DNA of 64,000 nt. Source: JBOFDP01 sp051647125 (GTDB taxonomy: Bacteria; Bacteroidota; Bacteroidia; Chitinophagales; Chitinophagaceae). The stretch lies in NCBI GenBank assembly GCA_051647125.1, contig JBOFDP010000085.1, positions 93,520 to 157,519 on the forward strand. The letters run 5' to 3'. The position numbers were made by a program, and so were the translations under genes. The notes under the pieces are model-generated. The model had not been told where the DNA came from. It saw nothing but the letters and a program-made list of their open reading frames with translations, and did not search any database. This document shows, one piece after another, positions 16,305 through 24,197 of this stretch (positions are counted from its first letter, which is position 1; each line of letters starts with the position of its first letter).

Positions 16305-17417
16305 ATGGAAACACACAATACTGTTTTAGAAATTCGAAAAAAGGCTCTACAACATAACATTCAAATTTTACGAAAAACTATAACTCCCTCTTCAAAAATA
16401 ATGGGGATGATAAAAGCTGATGGCTATGGACATAGTCTTGTTAAAATGGCAAAACTTCTTGAACAAGAAAATATAGATTGTCTAGGTGTAGCTTTTGCTG
16501 ATGAAGGAGCAATCCTCAGAACCAAGAAAATAAAGATCCCCGTTGTGGTAATGAATATAGAAAAAGAAGGCTTTGGAAATATTATAAAACATAATTTAGA
16601 ACCTGTATTTTTTAACCTCTCTCTATTAAACGACTTTATTGATTTATTAAAACAAAAAAATATTCCTTCTTATCCTATTCACATTGAAATAGAAACAGGA
16701 TTGAACCGCCTTGGTTTTGAAGAAAAAGAATGGCTTTCTCTTATAGATTTTATAAAAAATAAAACCCATAAAAAATATTTTTCTATAAAAAGTATTTTTT
16801 CCCATTTGTCTGCAAGTGATGAAGAGGAACATGATAATTATACCTCACAACAAAGCAATTTATTAGATAAATTTATTACTCTTTGCAATCAACATGGCAT
16901 AGAAAAAACATATTTTGTTCATATAGCAAACTCTGCCGGGGCCTTAAGGTTTCAAAAATTACAAAAAAATATCGTACGTATAGGAGTTTCTCTTCTTGGA
17001 ATAGAACTTACTAACCCACCAGTAGGATTACAACGTATAAGTACATTGAAAACAACAATTGCCCAAATCAAGCAATTAAAAAAAGGTGAATCCATTGGAT
17101 ATAATAGAAAAAGTATAACCGAAAAAGAAACGATAATTGCTACTATTCGTATAGGATATGCGGATGGATTTTCTAGACAATTTAGCAATGGTGTGGGCGA
17201 AGTTTTTTTACACGGGAAACATGCTCCCGTTGTAGGTAATGTGTGTATGGATATGACTATGATCGACATTTCTGACATTCCTGAAGCTAAAGAAAATGAT
17301 ACAGTAGAAATTTTTGGTGAAAATATAACAATAGAAACACTTGCTCAAAAATTACATACGATTCCTTACGAAATTTTTACTAGTATTGCGCATAGAATAA
17401 GAAAAATAATTGTATAA
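16305..17417 (+). CDS. alr: Alanine racemase
   Basis: Alr interconverts L- and D-alanine for peptidoglycan. The 370-residue PLP enzyme shows the N-terminal TIM-barrel with the PLP lysine at K37 in MIKADGYGHS. The second catalytic base is Y285 in RIGYADGF, and the C-terminal beta domain carries GNVCMDMTMIDIS. In several Bacteroidota alr is fused behind murF; here it is free-standing and of normal length. It follows terC by 16 bases. The stop is followed by an AT-rich gap with only an imperfect -7-like sequence before the aminopeptidase. Confidence 0.95.
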   Translation: METHNTVLEIRKKALQHNIQILRKTITPSSKIMGMIKADGYGHSLVKMAKLLEQENIDCLGVAFADEGAILRTKKIKIPVVVMNIEKEGFGNIIKHNLEPVFFNLSLLNDFIDLLKQKNIPSYPIHIEIETGLNRLGFEEKEWLSLIDFIKNKTHKKYFSIKSIFSHLSASDEEEHDNYTSQQSNLLDKFITLCNQHGIEKTYFVHIANSAGALRFQKLQKNIVRIGVSLLGIELTNPPVGLQRISTLKTTIAQIKQLKKGESIGYNRKSITEKETIIATIRIGYADGFSRQFSNGVGEVFLHGKHAPVVGNVCMDMTMIDISDIPEAKENDTVEIFGENITIETLAQKLHTIPYEIFTSIAHRIRKIIV

Positions 17418-17485
17418 AAAGAAAAAAGGTAAGTTTTTTTTCTTTATTTGCTTTAAAGTTTTTATTTTAGTAAAAATTTTTTACT

Positions 17486-19597
17486 ATGTATAGACTTTTC
17501 ATATTATTTTTATTCTGTGTTAGTATCCTTTTTGCTCAAAAAAATACACCTCAAGAATACAGAGCAAGTGCAAAAAAAATTAACCTTCTTATCCATACTG
17601 ATTTAGAGATAAAGCCTGATTTTTCTAAAAGTTATCTTTATGGTAAGGCTATCATTACTTTACAACCCAATTTTTATTCTACAGATTCTCTTATCTTGGA
17701 TGCTAAAGGTATGGAAATAAAAGAAATTTCTATACTTAAAGATGAAAAAAAAACAAAGCTTAATTACCAATATGATAGCTTACAACTTTTTATTAAACTC
17801 GATAAAATATATACCAAAGCCCAACCCTATACTATTTTTATAGATTATATTGCCAAACCCAATGAAATAAAACAAAAAGGAAGCGACGCTATTACCGAGG
17901 CAAAAGGTATGTATTTTATAAACCCATTAGGCAAAGAGAAAAATAAGCCCACTCAAATTTGGACACAAGGAGAAACAGAATCTAACTCTTGTTGGTTTCC
18001 AACTATAGATAAGCCTAATCAAAAAATGACCAATAGAATAAAAGTTACTATTCCCAAAAAATTTGTAACCCTTTCTAATGGGCTTTTAGAACAACAAATA
18101 AACCACACAGATAGCACAAGAACAGATATTTGGTATATGGATTTACCACATGCTCCATATCTTGTTTTCTTAGGAATTGGGGAGTTTTCTATTATAAAAG
18201 ACTATTATAAAGAAAAAGAGGTAGCCTATTATGTAGAACCTTCTTACGAAAAAGTAGCTCGGAAAATTTTTGGTAATACGCCAGAAATGATTGGGTTTTA
18301 TTCTACTCTATTAGGCGTAGAGTTTCCTTGGCAAAAATATGCTCAAATGGTGGGTAGAGATTTTGTAAGTGGAGCTATGGAAAATACTACAGCTACCTTA
18401 CATCAAGAAACAGCTCAACAATCGGAACAAGATTTAATAGATGGAAACATATGGGAAAGTACCATTGCTCACGAGCTTTTTCATCATTGGTTTGGTAATT
18501 TAGTAACTGCTGAAAGTTGGAGTAATATTACTCTTAATGAATCTTTTGCTACCTATGGATCCTATCTTTGGAATGAATATAAATATGGAAAAAGTAAAGC
18601 TGACGAAACTCTTCTTCGTAATCAACAAAGCTATAAAAAAGGAGGATATATAAGTAGACAAAAACATCTGGTACGTTATTTTTATAAAGATAAAGAAGAT
18701 GTTTTTGATAATGTTTCTTATCCTAAAGGAGCTACTATTATACATATGCTTAGAAAATATTTAGGAGATTCTGCTTTTTTTGAAGCTATAAAAATGTATC
18801 TTACTAAAAATAAATTTAAAGCAGCAGAAGTTTCTCAATTAAGATTAGCCTTTGAAGAAGTTTCTGGAGAAGATTTGAATTGGTTTTTTAACCAATGGTT
18901 TTTTAATAATGGACATCCTACTTTAAATATTAAAGATTCTGTTGACGTAAAAAATAATAAACTTATACTTTCTTTTCAACAAACACAAAACGAAGATTCT
19001 TTCAAAATTCCTATCCCTATTTGGGTATTTGATAAAAATAAAAATCCTAAAAATTATATTTTTTGGAACACCACACGAAAGGATACTTTTTATATTCCTT
19101 TTATAGAAAAACCAGCTTTTTATATTGTTGATCCTGAAAGATATATTTTGTGTGATTTTATAGAATATTCAAAGAAAAAAAAAGATTATCTTTTTCAGAT
19201 AGAAAATATCCCTTATTATATTGCAAAAAGAGAAGCTATTTTTAAAATAATGACATTAATAGATAGCAACATTAGCAAATCAAAGAACCCTGAGTTAGAA
19301 AAATTATTTAAAAATTTTATAAATGCTGAAAATAATATTCAAGAAATTTATTTAATAGCCTTTAGTATAAACAAAATAAAACTACAAAAAGAACAACAAC
19401 AGTTTATTCTTTCTTTAGCAAAAAATAAACAGAAACCTTCCTCTATAAGATGTTTGGCTATAGAATATTTAATGGGTACTAGAAATTATAAAAAATACAA
19501 AGGAGAATTAAAAAATTTAGGTAAAGATTCTTCTAACCAAGTAAGTACCACTGCTATAAACTATTTCATAAATACATTTATGTCTTCTAATCAATAA
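17486..19597 (+). CDS. M1 family aminopeptidase
   Basis: This secreted zinc aminopeptidase of the M1 (gluzincin) family removes N-terminal residues from peptides. It has a signal peptide (residues 1-17, ending at LFAQ). GAMEN (296-300) is the substrate exopeptidase motif. The zinc site HEXXH is HELFH at 329-333, with the third ligand E352 in NES exactly at the HEXXH-18-E spacing. At 703 residues it carries the beta-saddle, catalytic and partial HEAT-like C-terminal helical regions. It is probably periplasmic, acting in peptide scavenging. A variant -7 sequence (TATTTTAG, 17463) precedes it. It is the last gene before the gene-free origin-like region. Confidence 0.92.
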   Translation: MYRLFILFLFCVSILFAQKNTPQEYRASAKKINLLIHTDLEIKPDFSKSYLYGKAIITLQPNFYSTDSLILDAKGMEIKEISILKDEKKTKLNYQYDSLQLFIKLDKIYTKAQPYTIFIDYIAKPNEIKQKGSDAITEAKGMYFINPLGKEKNKPTQIWTQGETESNSCWFPTIDKPNQKMTNRIKVTIPKKFVTLSNGLLEQQINHTDSTRTDIWYMDLPHAPYLVFLGIGEFSIIKDYYKEKEVAYYVEPSYEKVARKIFGNTPEMIGFYSTLLGVEFPWQKYAQMVGRDFVSGAMENTTATLHQETAQQSEQDLIDGNIWESTIAHELFHHWFGNLVTAESWSNITLNESFATYGSYLWNEYKYGKSKADETLLRNQQSYKKGGYISRQKHLVRYFYKDKEDVFDNVSYPKGATIIHMLRKYLGDSAFFEAIKMYLTKNKFKAAEVSQLRLAFEEVSGEDLNWFFNQWFFNNGHPTLNIKDSVDVKNNKLILSFQQTQNEDSFKIPIPIWVFDKNKNPKNYIFWNTTRKDTFYIPFIEKPAFYIVDPERYILCDFIEYSKKKKDYLFQIENIPYYIAKREAIFKIMTLIDSNISKSKNPELEKLFKNFINAENNIQEIYLIAFSINKIKLQKEQQQFILSLAKNKQKPSSIRCLAIEYLMGTRNYKKYKGELKNLGKDSSNQVSTTAINYFINTFMSSNQ

Positions 19598-20153
19598 AAA
19601 AAGATTATCTATATTACGATTTCTTTCCTAAATCAATTATTTAAGCCAGAAACTGATTTTAAAAAATAGTAAATGCTCTTGTATAAAAGGTCAATCAAGC
19701 TTCTATTATTACAAAAGAACAAATTATTACATCAGTTGAAATGGCAGAAAAAACCTTACAAGCTATTTCAAATGAAAAAAAAGGAACCTTTATAGATTTC
19801 AAGCAAAAAATAAATTATTTTAAAAATATCTATAAAAAATTATCCACATAAAACTCTGAATTTATTCTTAATAAAATCATTTAATACTGAGTAAAATATT
19901 TTTATCTTCATTTACACCCTTTTTATTTTTTTTATGCACATGTGTATAAAAATTAATTATAAAAATTTGAAATCTCAAAAGCCTTAATTTTATAGAGTTT
20001 TTAAATTTTTTTTATGTTAAAATATTTATTTTAATATTGAATAACCTGTGTATATTTATTTTTCAACAAATTCACATACTTAATAATAAACTTCTCTTTT
20101 TTATAAAAAAAATATTATCTATTATATATGTGAATTCAAATAATAGATAATTA
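19598..20153. other. Gene-free AT-rich intergenic region
   Basis: 556 bases between the M1 aminopeptidase and mnmG. It contains the DnaA-box cluster and extremely AT-rich tracts described separately. A 37-codon open frame at 19741-19851 has Lys/Ile/Asn-rich composition and no recognisable homology. It may be noise or the remnant of a lost gene. No tRNA, terminator or TAnnTTTG box serving a gene was recognised. Confidence 0.7.
19840..20055. other. Probable chromosomal replication origin (DnaA-box cluster)
   Basis: Three exact TTATNCACA boxes lie within 110 bases: TTATCCACA at 19840-19848 (+), TTATGCACA at 19932-19940 (+), and its immediate inverted neighbour TTATACACA at 19941-19949 (-). A one-mismatch box follows at 20047-20055 (-). 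Between them lies a nearly pure A/T stretch (about 19950-20045) that could serve as the unwinding element. mnmG, often next to oriC in bacteria, follows directly. Two parS sites lie about 3 kb to the right. Isolated matches occur elsewhere in the window by chance, so the clustering and context carry the call. Confidence 0.6.
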
Positions 20154-22016
20154 TTATCGCCTCATATAAATAATAAGTATTTGTATATCAGTAGGGTTTA
20201 TACCACTTATTCTATAAGCTTGACCTATAGTAGTAGGCTTTATTTTTTTTAATTTATCTATAGCCTCAGAACTAAGAGATTTTATATTACTATAGTTAAA
20301 ATTCTCAGGTATAGGTAAGTTTTCTAGTGTATTTATTTTCTTAATGGTTTCTTTCTCTCGTTCAATATAAACACTATATTTTATTTGTATTTCTACCTGG
20401 TTTAATGTTGCTTTATCAAAATTATTGAGCTTATTCTTAATTAATTCATTAATATGTTTTATAGTAATTTCTGGACGCATTAAAAGTTTAGAAATTTTTT
20501 GTTTTTCTTTTATAACAGAAGAATTTATTTTTTCTAAATAACTATTGATCTCATAAGGATTAATCACTGTGTTATATAGTAAATTTTTTATATTTTCTAT
20601 ATCTTGTATTTTTTCTATTACTTTATTATATCTATTTTCTTTTATTAATCCTAAATGATAACCAATAGGACTTAGTCTTATATCTGCATTATCTTGCCTT
20701 AAAAGTGTTCTAAATTCAGCTCTTGAGGTAAACATTCTATAAGGTTCTTGAGTACCTTTACTTATAAGATCATCAATAAGAACTCCTATATAAGCTTCAT
20801 CTCTCTTAAGTATTAGAGGGTTTTTTTCATTTATTTTTTGATGAGCATTAATTCCAGCTATCAATCCTTGACAAGCGGCTTCTTCATATCCAGTAGTTCC
20901 ATTTATTTGTCCTGCAAAAAATAAATTTTCTAATATATTTGTTTCTAACGAATAACGTAATTGTTGAGGAGGAAAATAATCATATTCTATAGCATATCCA
21001 GGTCTGAAGAACTTACAATTTTCAAAACCTTCTATAGCACACATAGCTTTGTATTGTATTTCTTCAGGAAGAGAAGAAGAAAATCCGTTAATATATAGTT
21101 CTACAGTATTAAAACCTTCAGGTTCTACAAACAATTGATGTCTATCTTTATGAGAAAATCTATTTATTTTATCTTCTATACTTGGGCAATATCTAGGTCC
21201 TATACCTTCTATTCTCCCAATAAACATAGGAGACTTATCAAAACCCGTTTTTAATATTTCATGTACTTTTTTATTGGTATATACTATATGACAGCTTTTT
21301 TGTTGTTCTGAACTTATTTTTTCTATATTTAGAAAAGAAAAACCACTAATAGTATCATCCCCCTTTTGTTCTTCCATTTTAGAAAAATCTAAACTTCTTG
21401 CATCTACTCTTGGAGGAGTTCCCGTTTTTAATCGATTACTCTCAAAACCAATAGACTTGAGTTGTTCTGTTATTCCTGAACTATAATTCTCCGATATTCT
21501 TCCCCCTTTAAATTTCTTTTTTCCAATATGTATTACTCCATTCAGAAAAGTACCAGCAGTAAGTATAACCGATTTACTTTTTATATTTACTCCTAATTCG
21601 GTTAATACACCTTTTATTTTATTTTCTTTTACAATAAGTTTTACTACGTTATCTTGATATAAATCAATATTAGGATGAGATTCTAATAACATTCTCCACT
21701 GAATAGAAAAAACCATTCTATCATTTTGTGCTCTCGGACTCCACATAGCAGGTCCTTTAGAACGATTAAGCATTCTAAATTGTATCAAACTTTTATCTGT
21801 TATAATACCACTTCCTCCTCCCAATGCATCAATTTCTCTTATTATTTGTCCTTTAGCAATACCTCCCATAGCTGGGTTACAACTCATTTGTGCTATATTT
21901 TGGATATTCATTGTAATTAATAGTATTTTTGAACCTAAATTTGCTCCAGCTAAAGCAGCCTCACATCCAGCGTGTCCACCACCTACAACTATAATATCAT
22001 ATTCTTTATTAAACAT
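20154..22016 (-). CDS. mnmG: tRNA uridine-5-carboxymethylaminomethyl modification enzyme MnmG (GidA)
   Basis: MnmG works with MnmE to place the carboxymethylaminomethyl group on wobble uridine of several tRNAs, using FAD. The 620-residue protein starts with the FAD dinucleotide motif GGGHAGCEAALAGA (about 12-25) and has MSCNPAMGGIAKG near 44-56, FRPGYAIEYDYF near 350, and the C-terminal helical MnmE/tRNA-binding domain. Its start overlaps ybeY by eight bases, so ybeY-mnmG form an operon read away from the parS side. MnmG is often next to the origin in bacteria, which matches the DnaA-box cluster just beyond its 3' end. Confidence 0.97.
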   Translation of the reverse strand: MFNKEYDIIVVGGGHAGCEAALAGANLGSKILLITMNIQNIAQMSCNPAMGGIAKGQIIREIDALGGGSGIITDKSLIQFRMLNRSKGPAMWSPRAQNDRMVFSIQWRMLLESHPNIDLYQDNVVKLIVKENKIKGVLTELGVNIKSKSVILTAGTFLNGVIHIGKKKFKGGRISENYSSGITEQLKSIGFESNRLKTGTPPRVDARSLDFSKMEEQKGDDTISGFSFLNIEKISSEQQKSCHIVYTNKKVHEILKTGFDKSPMFIGRIEGIGPRYCPSIEDKINRFSHKDRHQLFVEPEGFNTVELYINGFSSSLPEEIQYKAMCAIEGFENCKFFRPGYAIEYDYFPPQQLRYSLETNILENLFFAGQINGTTGYEEAACQGLIAGINAHQKINEKNPLILKRDEAYIGVLIDDLISKGTQEPYRMFTSRAEFRTLLRQDNADIRLSPIGYHLGLIKENRYNKVIEKIQDIENIKNLLYNTVINPYEINSYLEKINSSVIKEKQKISKLLMRPEITIKHINELIKNKLNNFDKATLNQVEIQIKYSVYIEREKETIKKINTLENLPIPENFNYSNIKSLSSEAIDKLKKIKPTTIGQAYRISGINPTDIQILIIYMRR

Positions 22017-22425
22017 ATTCTTTTATCCATTTATTTTCCATTTTTCTCATTGTTTTTTTTTCTAATTCAGTAATATCATTATAATCTAATAAATGAAGTA
22101 TCCCATGAAATATTACCCGATGTAATTCTTCTCTAAAATTAGAATGATAAAAAACAGTATTGTTTTTAACCTCATCTATATTTATATAAATATCCCCACC
22201 CACATTATTTTTGATATTAAAAGAAAAAGTAATTATATCCGTATTATGGTTATGTCCAAGAGCTTTTTTATTTATAGAGAGATGGTATTCATTGTTGCAG
22301 AAATAGTAGTTTATTAATAATAAATCCCTCTTTTTTTTTATAATTTTTTCGTATAAGAATAACTTTAGAGCAGTCCTTTTTGACAAAGATTTTGGAGCAT
22401 AAAAGAAATTTATAGAAGGAATCAT
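22009..22425 (-). CDS. ybeY: Endoribonuclease YbeY (rRNA maturation factor)
   Basis: YbeY is a metal-dependent endoribonuclease involved in 16S rRNA 3'-end maturation and ribosome quality control. The 138-residue protein has the family's C-terminal metal motif HGILHLLDYND (family H-G-x-L-H-L-x-G-Y-D-H), here with Asn-Asp where Asp-His is usual, so the third histidine is replaced. The upstream TDIITFSF strand corresponds to the conserved TDVLSFP region. It is translationally coupled to mnmG by an eight-base overlap. The promoter faces that of feoA. The altered third ligand could affect metal binding and deserves an alignment check. Confidence 0.88.
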   Translation of the reverse strand: MIPSINFFYAPKSLSKRTALKLFLYEKIIKKKRDLLLINYYFCNNEYHLSINKKALGHNHNTDIITFSFNIKNNVGGDIYINIDEVKNNTVFYHSNFREELHRVIFHGILHLLDYNDITELEKKTMRKMENKWIKEYV

Positions 22426-22435
22426 TTTAATATTT

Positions 22436-22443
22436 TAACTTTG
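22436..22443 (+). promoter_or_regulatory. -7 promoter box for feoA-nadD
   Basis: TAACTTTG matches TAnnTTTG. It lies 28 bases before the feoA ATG and only four bases from the opposing ybeY box at 22448-22455. Confidence 0.5.
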
Positions 22444-22447
22444 TTTG

Positions 22448-22455
22448 CAAAAGTA
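22448..22455 (-). promoter_or_regulatory. -7 promoter box for ybeY-mnmG
   Basis: Minus-strand TACTTTTG matches TAnnTTTG and lies 22 bases before the ybeY ATG at 22425, facing the feoA box. Confidence 0.5.
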
Positions 22456-22471
22456 TTAAAACAAACTGATA

Positions 22472-22732
22472 ATGCGTAAAAAAATTACACAAATGCAAGA
22501 AGGATATATAGGAAAAATTGTAGAAATACAAGATTCTGAAATAAAACTAAACCTTTTAGAAATGGGTTGTATAGAAGGAGAATATGTAGAAATAAAAAAA
22601 TGTTCTGTATTAGGAAGTCCCATTTCCATAAAAATAGGAAATTATATTTTAAGCCTCAGAACACGAGAAGCAGAATATATTATAGTAGAACAATTAAATG
22701 TTTCACGTGAAACGTTTTCCAAATCACCATAA
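22472..22732 (+). CDS. FeoA-domain protein, without FeoB
   Basis: The 86-residue protein has the SH3-like FeoA fold of ferrous iron uptake systems. Visible features are the EGYIGKIVEI start, the LLEMGCIEGEYVEI turn that matches the 'L.lGl.pG..v.v' pattern, and the SPISIKIGNYILSLRTREA end. FeoA normally assists the FeoB GTPase permease, but no feoB is adjacent here, so its role is uncertain. The last residues (NVSRET) are encoded by a near-perfect parS palindrome. The downstream nadD starts eight bases after the stop, so the two are probably cotranscribed. Confidence 0.8.
   Translation: MRKKITQMQEGYIGKIVEIQDSEIKLNLLEMGCIEGEYVEIKKCSVLGSPISIKIGNYILSLRTREAEYIIVEQLNVSRETFSKSP
22699..22714. promoter_or_regulatory. 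parS site (15 of 16 consensus)
   Basis: TGTTTCACGTGAAACG differs from the parS consensus TGTTTCACGTGAAACA only at the last base. It lies inside the 3' end of feoA and should bind ParB for chromosome segregation. The distance to the exact copy at 23341 is 642 bases. Confidence 0.9.
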
Positions 22733-22740
22733 AAAATATA

Positions 22741-23352
22741 ATGACAAAAAAAATACCAAAACTTCTATTTTTTGGATCTTTTAACCCAATCCATATAGGA
22801 CATATTACAATGGCAGAATTTTCAAGCAAACAATTAAATATTTCAGAAACGCTTTTTGTTTTATCGCCACAAAACCCCTTTAAAACAAAAGAAAATCTTT
22901 TATCTTTTGATATCCGTTTTGATTTATTGAAAGAAGCTAAAAAAGACTACCCTTTTATAAATCCATGTAATATAGAAAAAGATCTACAACAACCAAATTA
23001 TACCTATCAAACTATAAAAAAAATAGAGGAAAAATACTCCGACTTTAAACTATTTTTTTTAATAGGATCTGACAATTGGAACACTTTTCACCTTTGGAAA
23101 AAATATGAACAAATATTAAAAAAAACTACAATAGTAATTTATCCAAGAGAAAAATCTTTTAAAAACAACCCTTTTTTAAAAGATTTTGAACATAATACCG
23201 TTTTTTTAAAAGATGCTCCTCTCTTCAACATATCTTCTTCCTTCGTTAGAAAAACAATAAAAGAAAACAAAGTACTCCACAATCTTTTATCAAAAAAAAC
23301 ATACGAAAAAATAAAACAATTAAATCTTTATAAAAATAAATGTTTCACGTGA
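22741..23352 (+). CDS. nadD: Nicotinate-nucleotide adenylyltransferase
   Basis: NadD adenylates nicotinate mononucleotide in NAD synthesis. The 203-residue protein has the nucleotidyltransferase motif GSFNPIHIGH near residues 12-21 (family GgTFdPiHnGH) and the C-terminal SSSFVRKTI (family ISSt.IR). The middle IGSDNWNTFHLWKKYE segment is the typical NadD region. The TGA stop lies inside an exact parS palindrome, so parS encodes the last three residues (Cys-Phe-Thr). On this + strand C clearly exceeds G, unlike the genes just downstream. It follows feoA by eight bases. Confidence 0.95.
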   Translation: MTKKIPKLLFFGSFNPIHIGHITMAEFSSKQLNISETLFVLSPQNPFKTKENLLSFDIRFDLLKEAKKDYPFINPCNIEKDLQQPNYTYQTIKKIEEKYSDFKLFFLIGSDNWNTFHLWKKYEQILKKTTIVIYPREKSFKNNPFLKDFEHNTVFLKDAPLFNISSSFVRKTIKENKVLHNLLSKKTYEKIKQLNLYKNKCFT

Positions 23353-23356
23353 AACA
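23341..23356. promoter_or_regulatory. parS site (exact consensus)
   Basis: TGTTTCACGTGAAACA is a perfect 16-base match to the bacterial parS consensus bound by ParB/Spo0J. It spans the nadD stop codon. parS sites cluster near oriC, which supports the origin placed about 3.4 kb to the left. Confidence 0.96.
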
Positions 23357-23372
23357 TTTTAATGCAACACAC

Positions 23373-23402
23373 TTGTTTTTTATTAAACTTTATGTATCTT
23401 TA
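23373..23402 (+). promoter_or_regulatory. Promoter for the hydrolase-gpmI unit
   Basis: TTG (23373-23375), 19-base spacer, then TATCTTTA (23395-23402, one mismatch to TAnnTTTG), 11 bases before the ATG at 23414. Confidence 0.45.
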
Positions 23403-23413
23403 CAAATTTCTTT

Positions 23414-24184
23414 ATGAATAAAAAAAATATGACACTCAAATTTAAAGAAGAAGGAAAATTTTCTTATATAGAAGAAGGAAAAGGAGACATTCCGCTTATT
23501 TTTTTACATGGTTTGTTGGGAAATTTAAGCAACTTTAAAGAAACAATTCTCCATTTTTCAAAAAAGCAACTTTGTATTTTTCCTCGTCTCCCCTTATTTG
23601 AATTGGATATACTTCATACTAATATAAAAGGGCTTGTAAAATTTTTAGATAATTTTATTAAATATAAAAAATTTCCCAAAGTTCATCTTATTGGAAATTC
23701 TTTAGGTGGGCATATTGCTTTGGTATACACCCTTAGTAATCCAGATAAAGTAGAAACGTTGACACTTACAGGAAGTTCTGGTTTGTTTGAAAGTGGTATG
23801 GGAGAAAGCTACCCAAAAAGAGGAAGTTATGAATATATTAAAAAGAAGGCACAAGAAGTATTTTTTGATTCAAATATTGCAACGAAAGAATTGGTAGATG
23901 AAGTTTATGAAACGGTAAACAATAGGATAAAAATATTAAAAATTATATGGCTTGCCAAAAGTGCTACTAGATCTAATATGTCAAGCGATTTACAGTATAT
24001 AAAAACAAGGACACTATTAATTTGGGGGAAAGAAGACAAAGTAACACCTCCATTTGTTGGAAAAGAATTTCATGAAGGATTACAAAATAGTGAGTTACAT
24101 ATGATAGAACAATGTGGACATTCTCCTATGATGGAACACCCCAAACAATTTAATGCTATTTTAGAAAAATTTTTAGAGAAATAA
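23414..24184 (+). CDS. Alpha/beta hydrolase
   Basis: The 256-residue protein belongs to the alpha/beta hydrolase superfamily. The oxyanion-loop HGLLGN lies near residues 34-39, and the nucleophile elbow GNSLGG near 95-100 gives a Ser nucleophile. An acidic residue is in WGKEDKVTP near 213-221, and the catalytic histidine is in CGHSPMMEHP near 238-247. The overall pattern resembles MhpC/esterase-type enzymes. The substrate is unknown. There is no signal peptide, so it is cytoplasmic. It is followed 13 bases later by gpmI, probably in one transcript. The gene lies just to the right of the parS site, where G begins to exceed C. Confidence 0.85.
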   Translation: MNKKNMTLKFKEEGKFSYIEEGKGDIPLIFLHGLLGNLSNFKETILHFSKKQLCIFPRLPLFELDILHTNIKGLVKFLDNFIKYKKFPKVHLIGNSLGGHIALVYTLSNPDKVETLTLTGSSGLFESGMGESYPKRGSYEYIKKKAQEVFFDSNIATKELVDEVYETVNNRIKILKIIWLAKSATRSNMSSDLQYIKTRTLLIWGKEDKVTPPFVGKEFHEGLQNSELHMIEQCGHSPMMEHPKQFNAILEKFLEK

Positions 24185-24197
24185 AAAACTTAAAGTT

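Noticed and set aside
19741..19851. 37-codon open frame in the origin-like gap
   Set aside because: Short, preceded by stops in the same frame, Lys/Asn/Ile-rich and overlapping the first DnaA box; no homology recognised, so it is left out as a gene.
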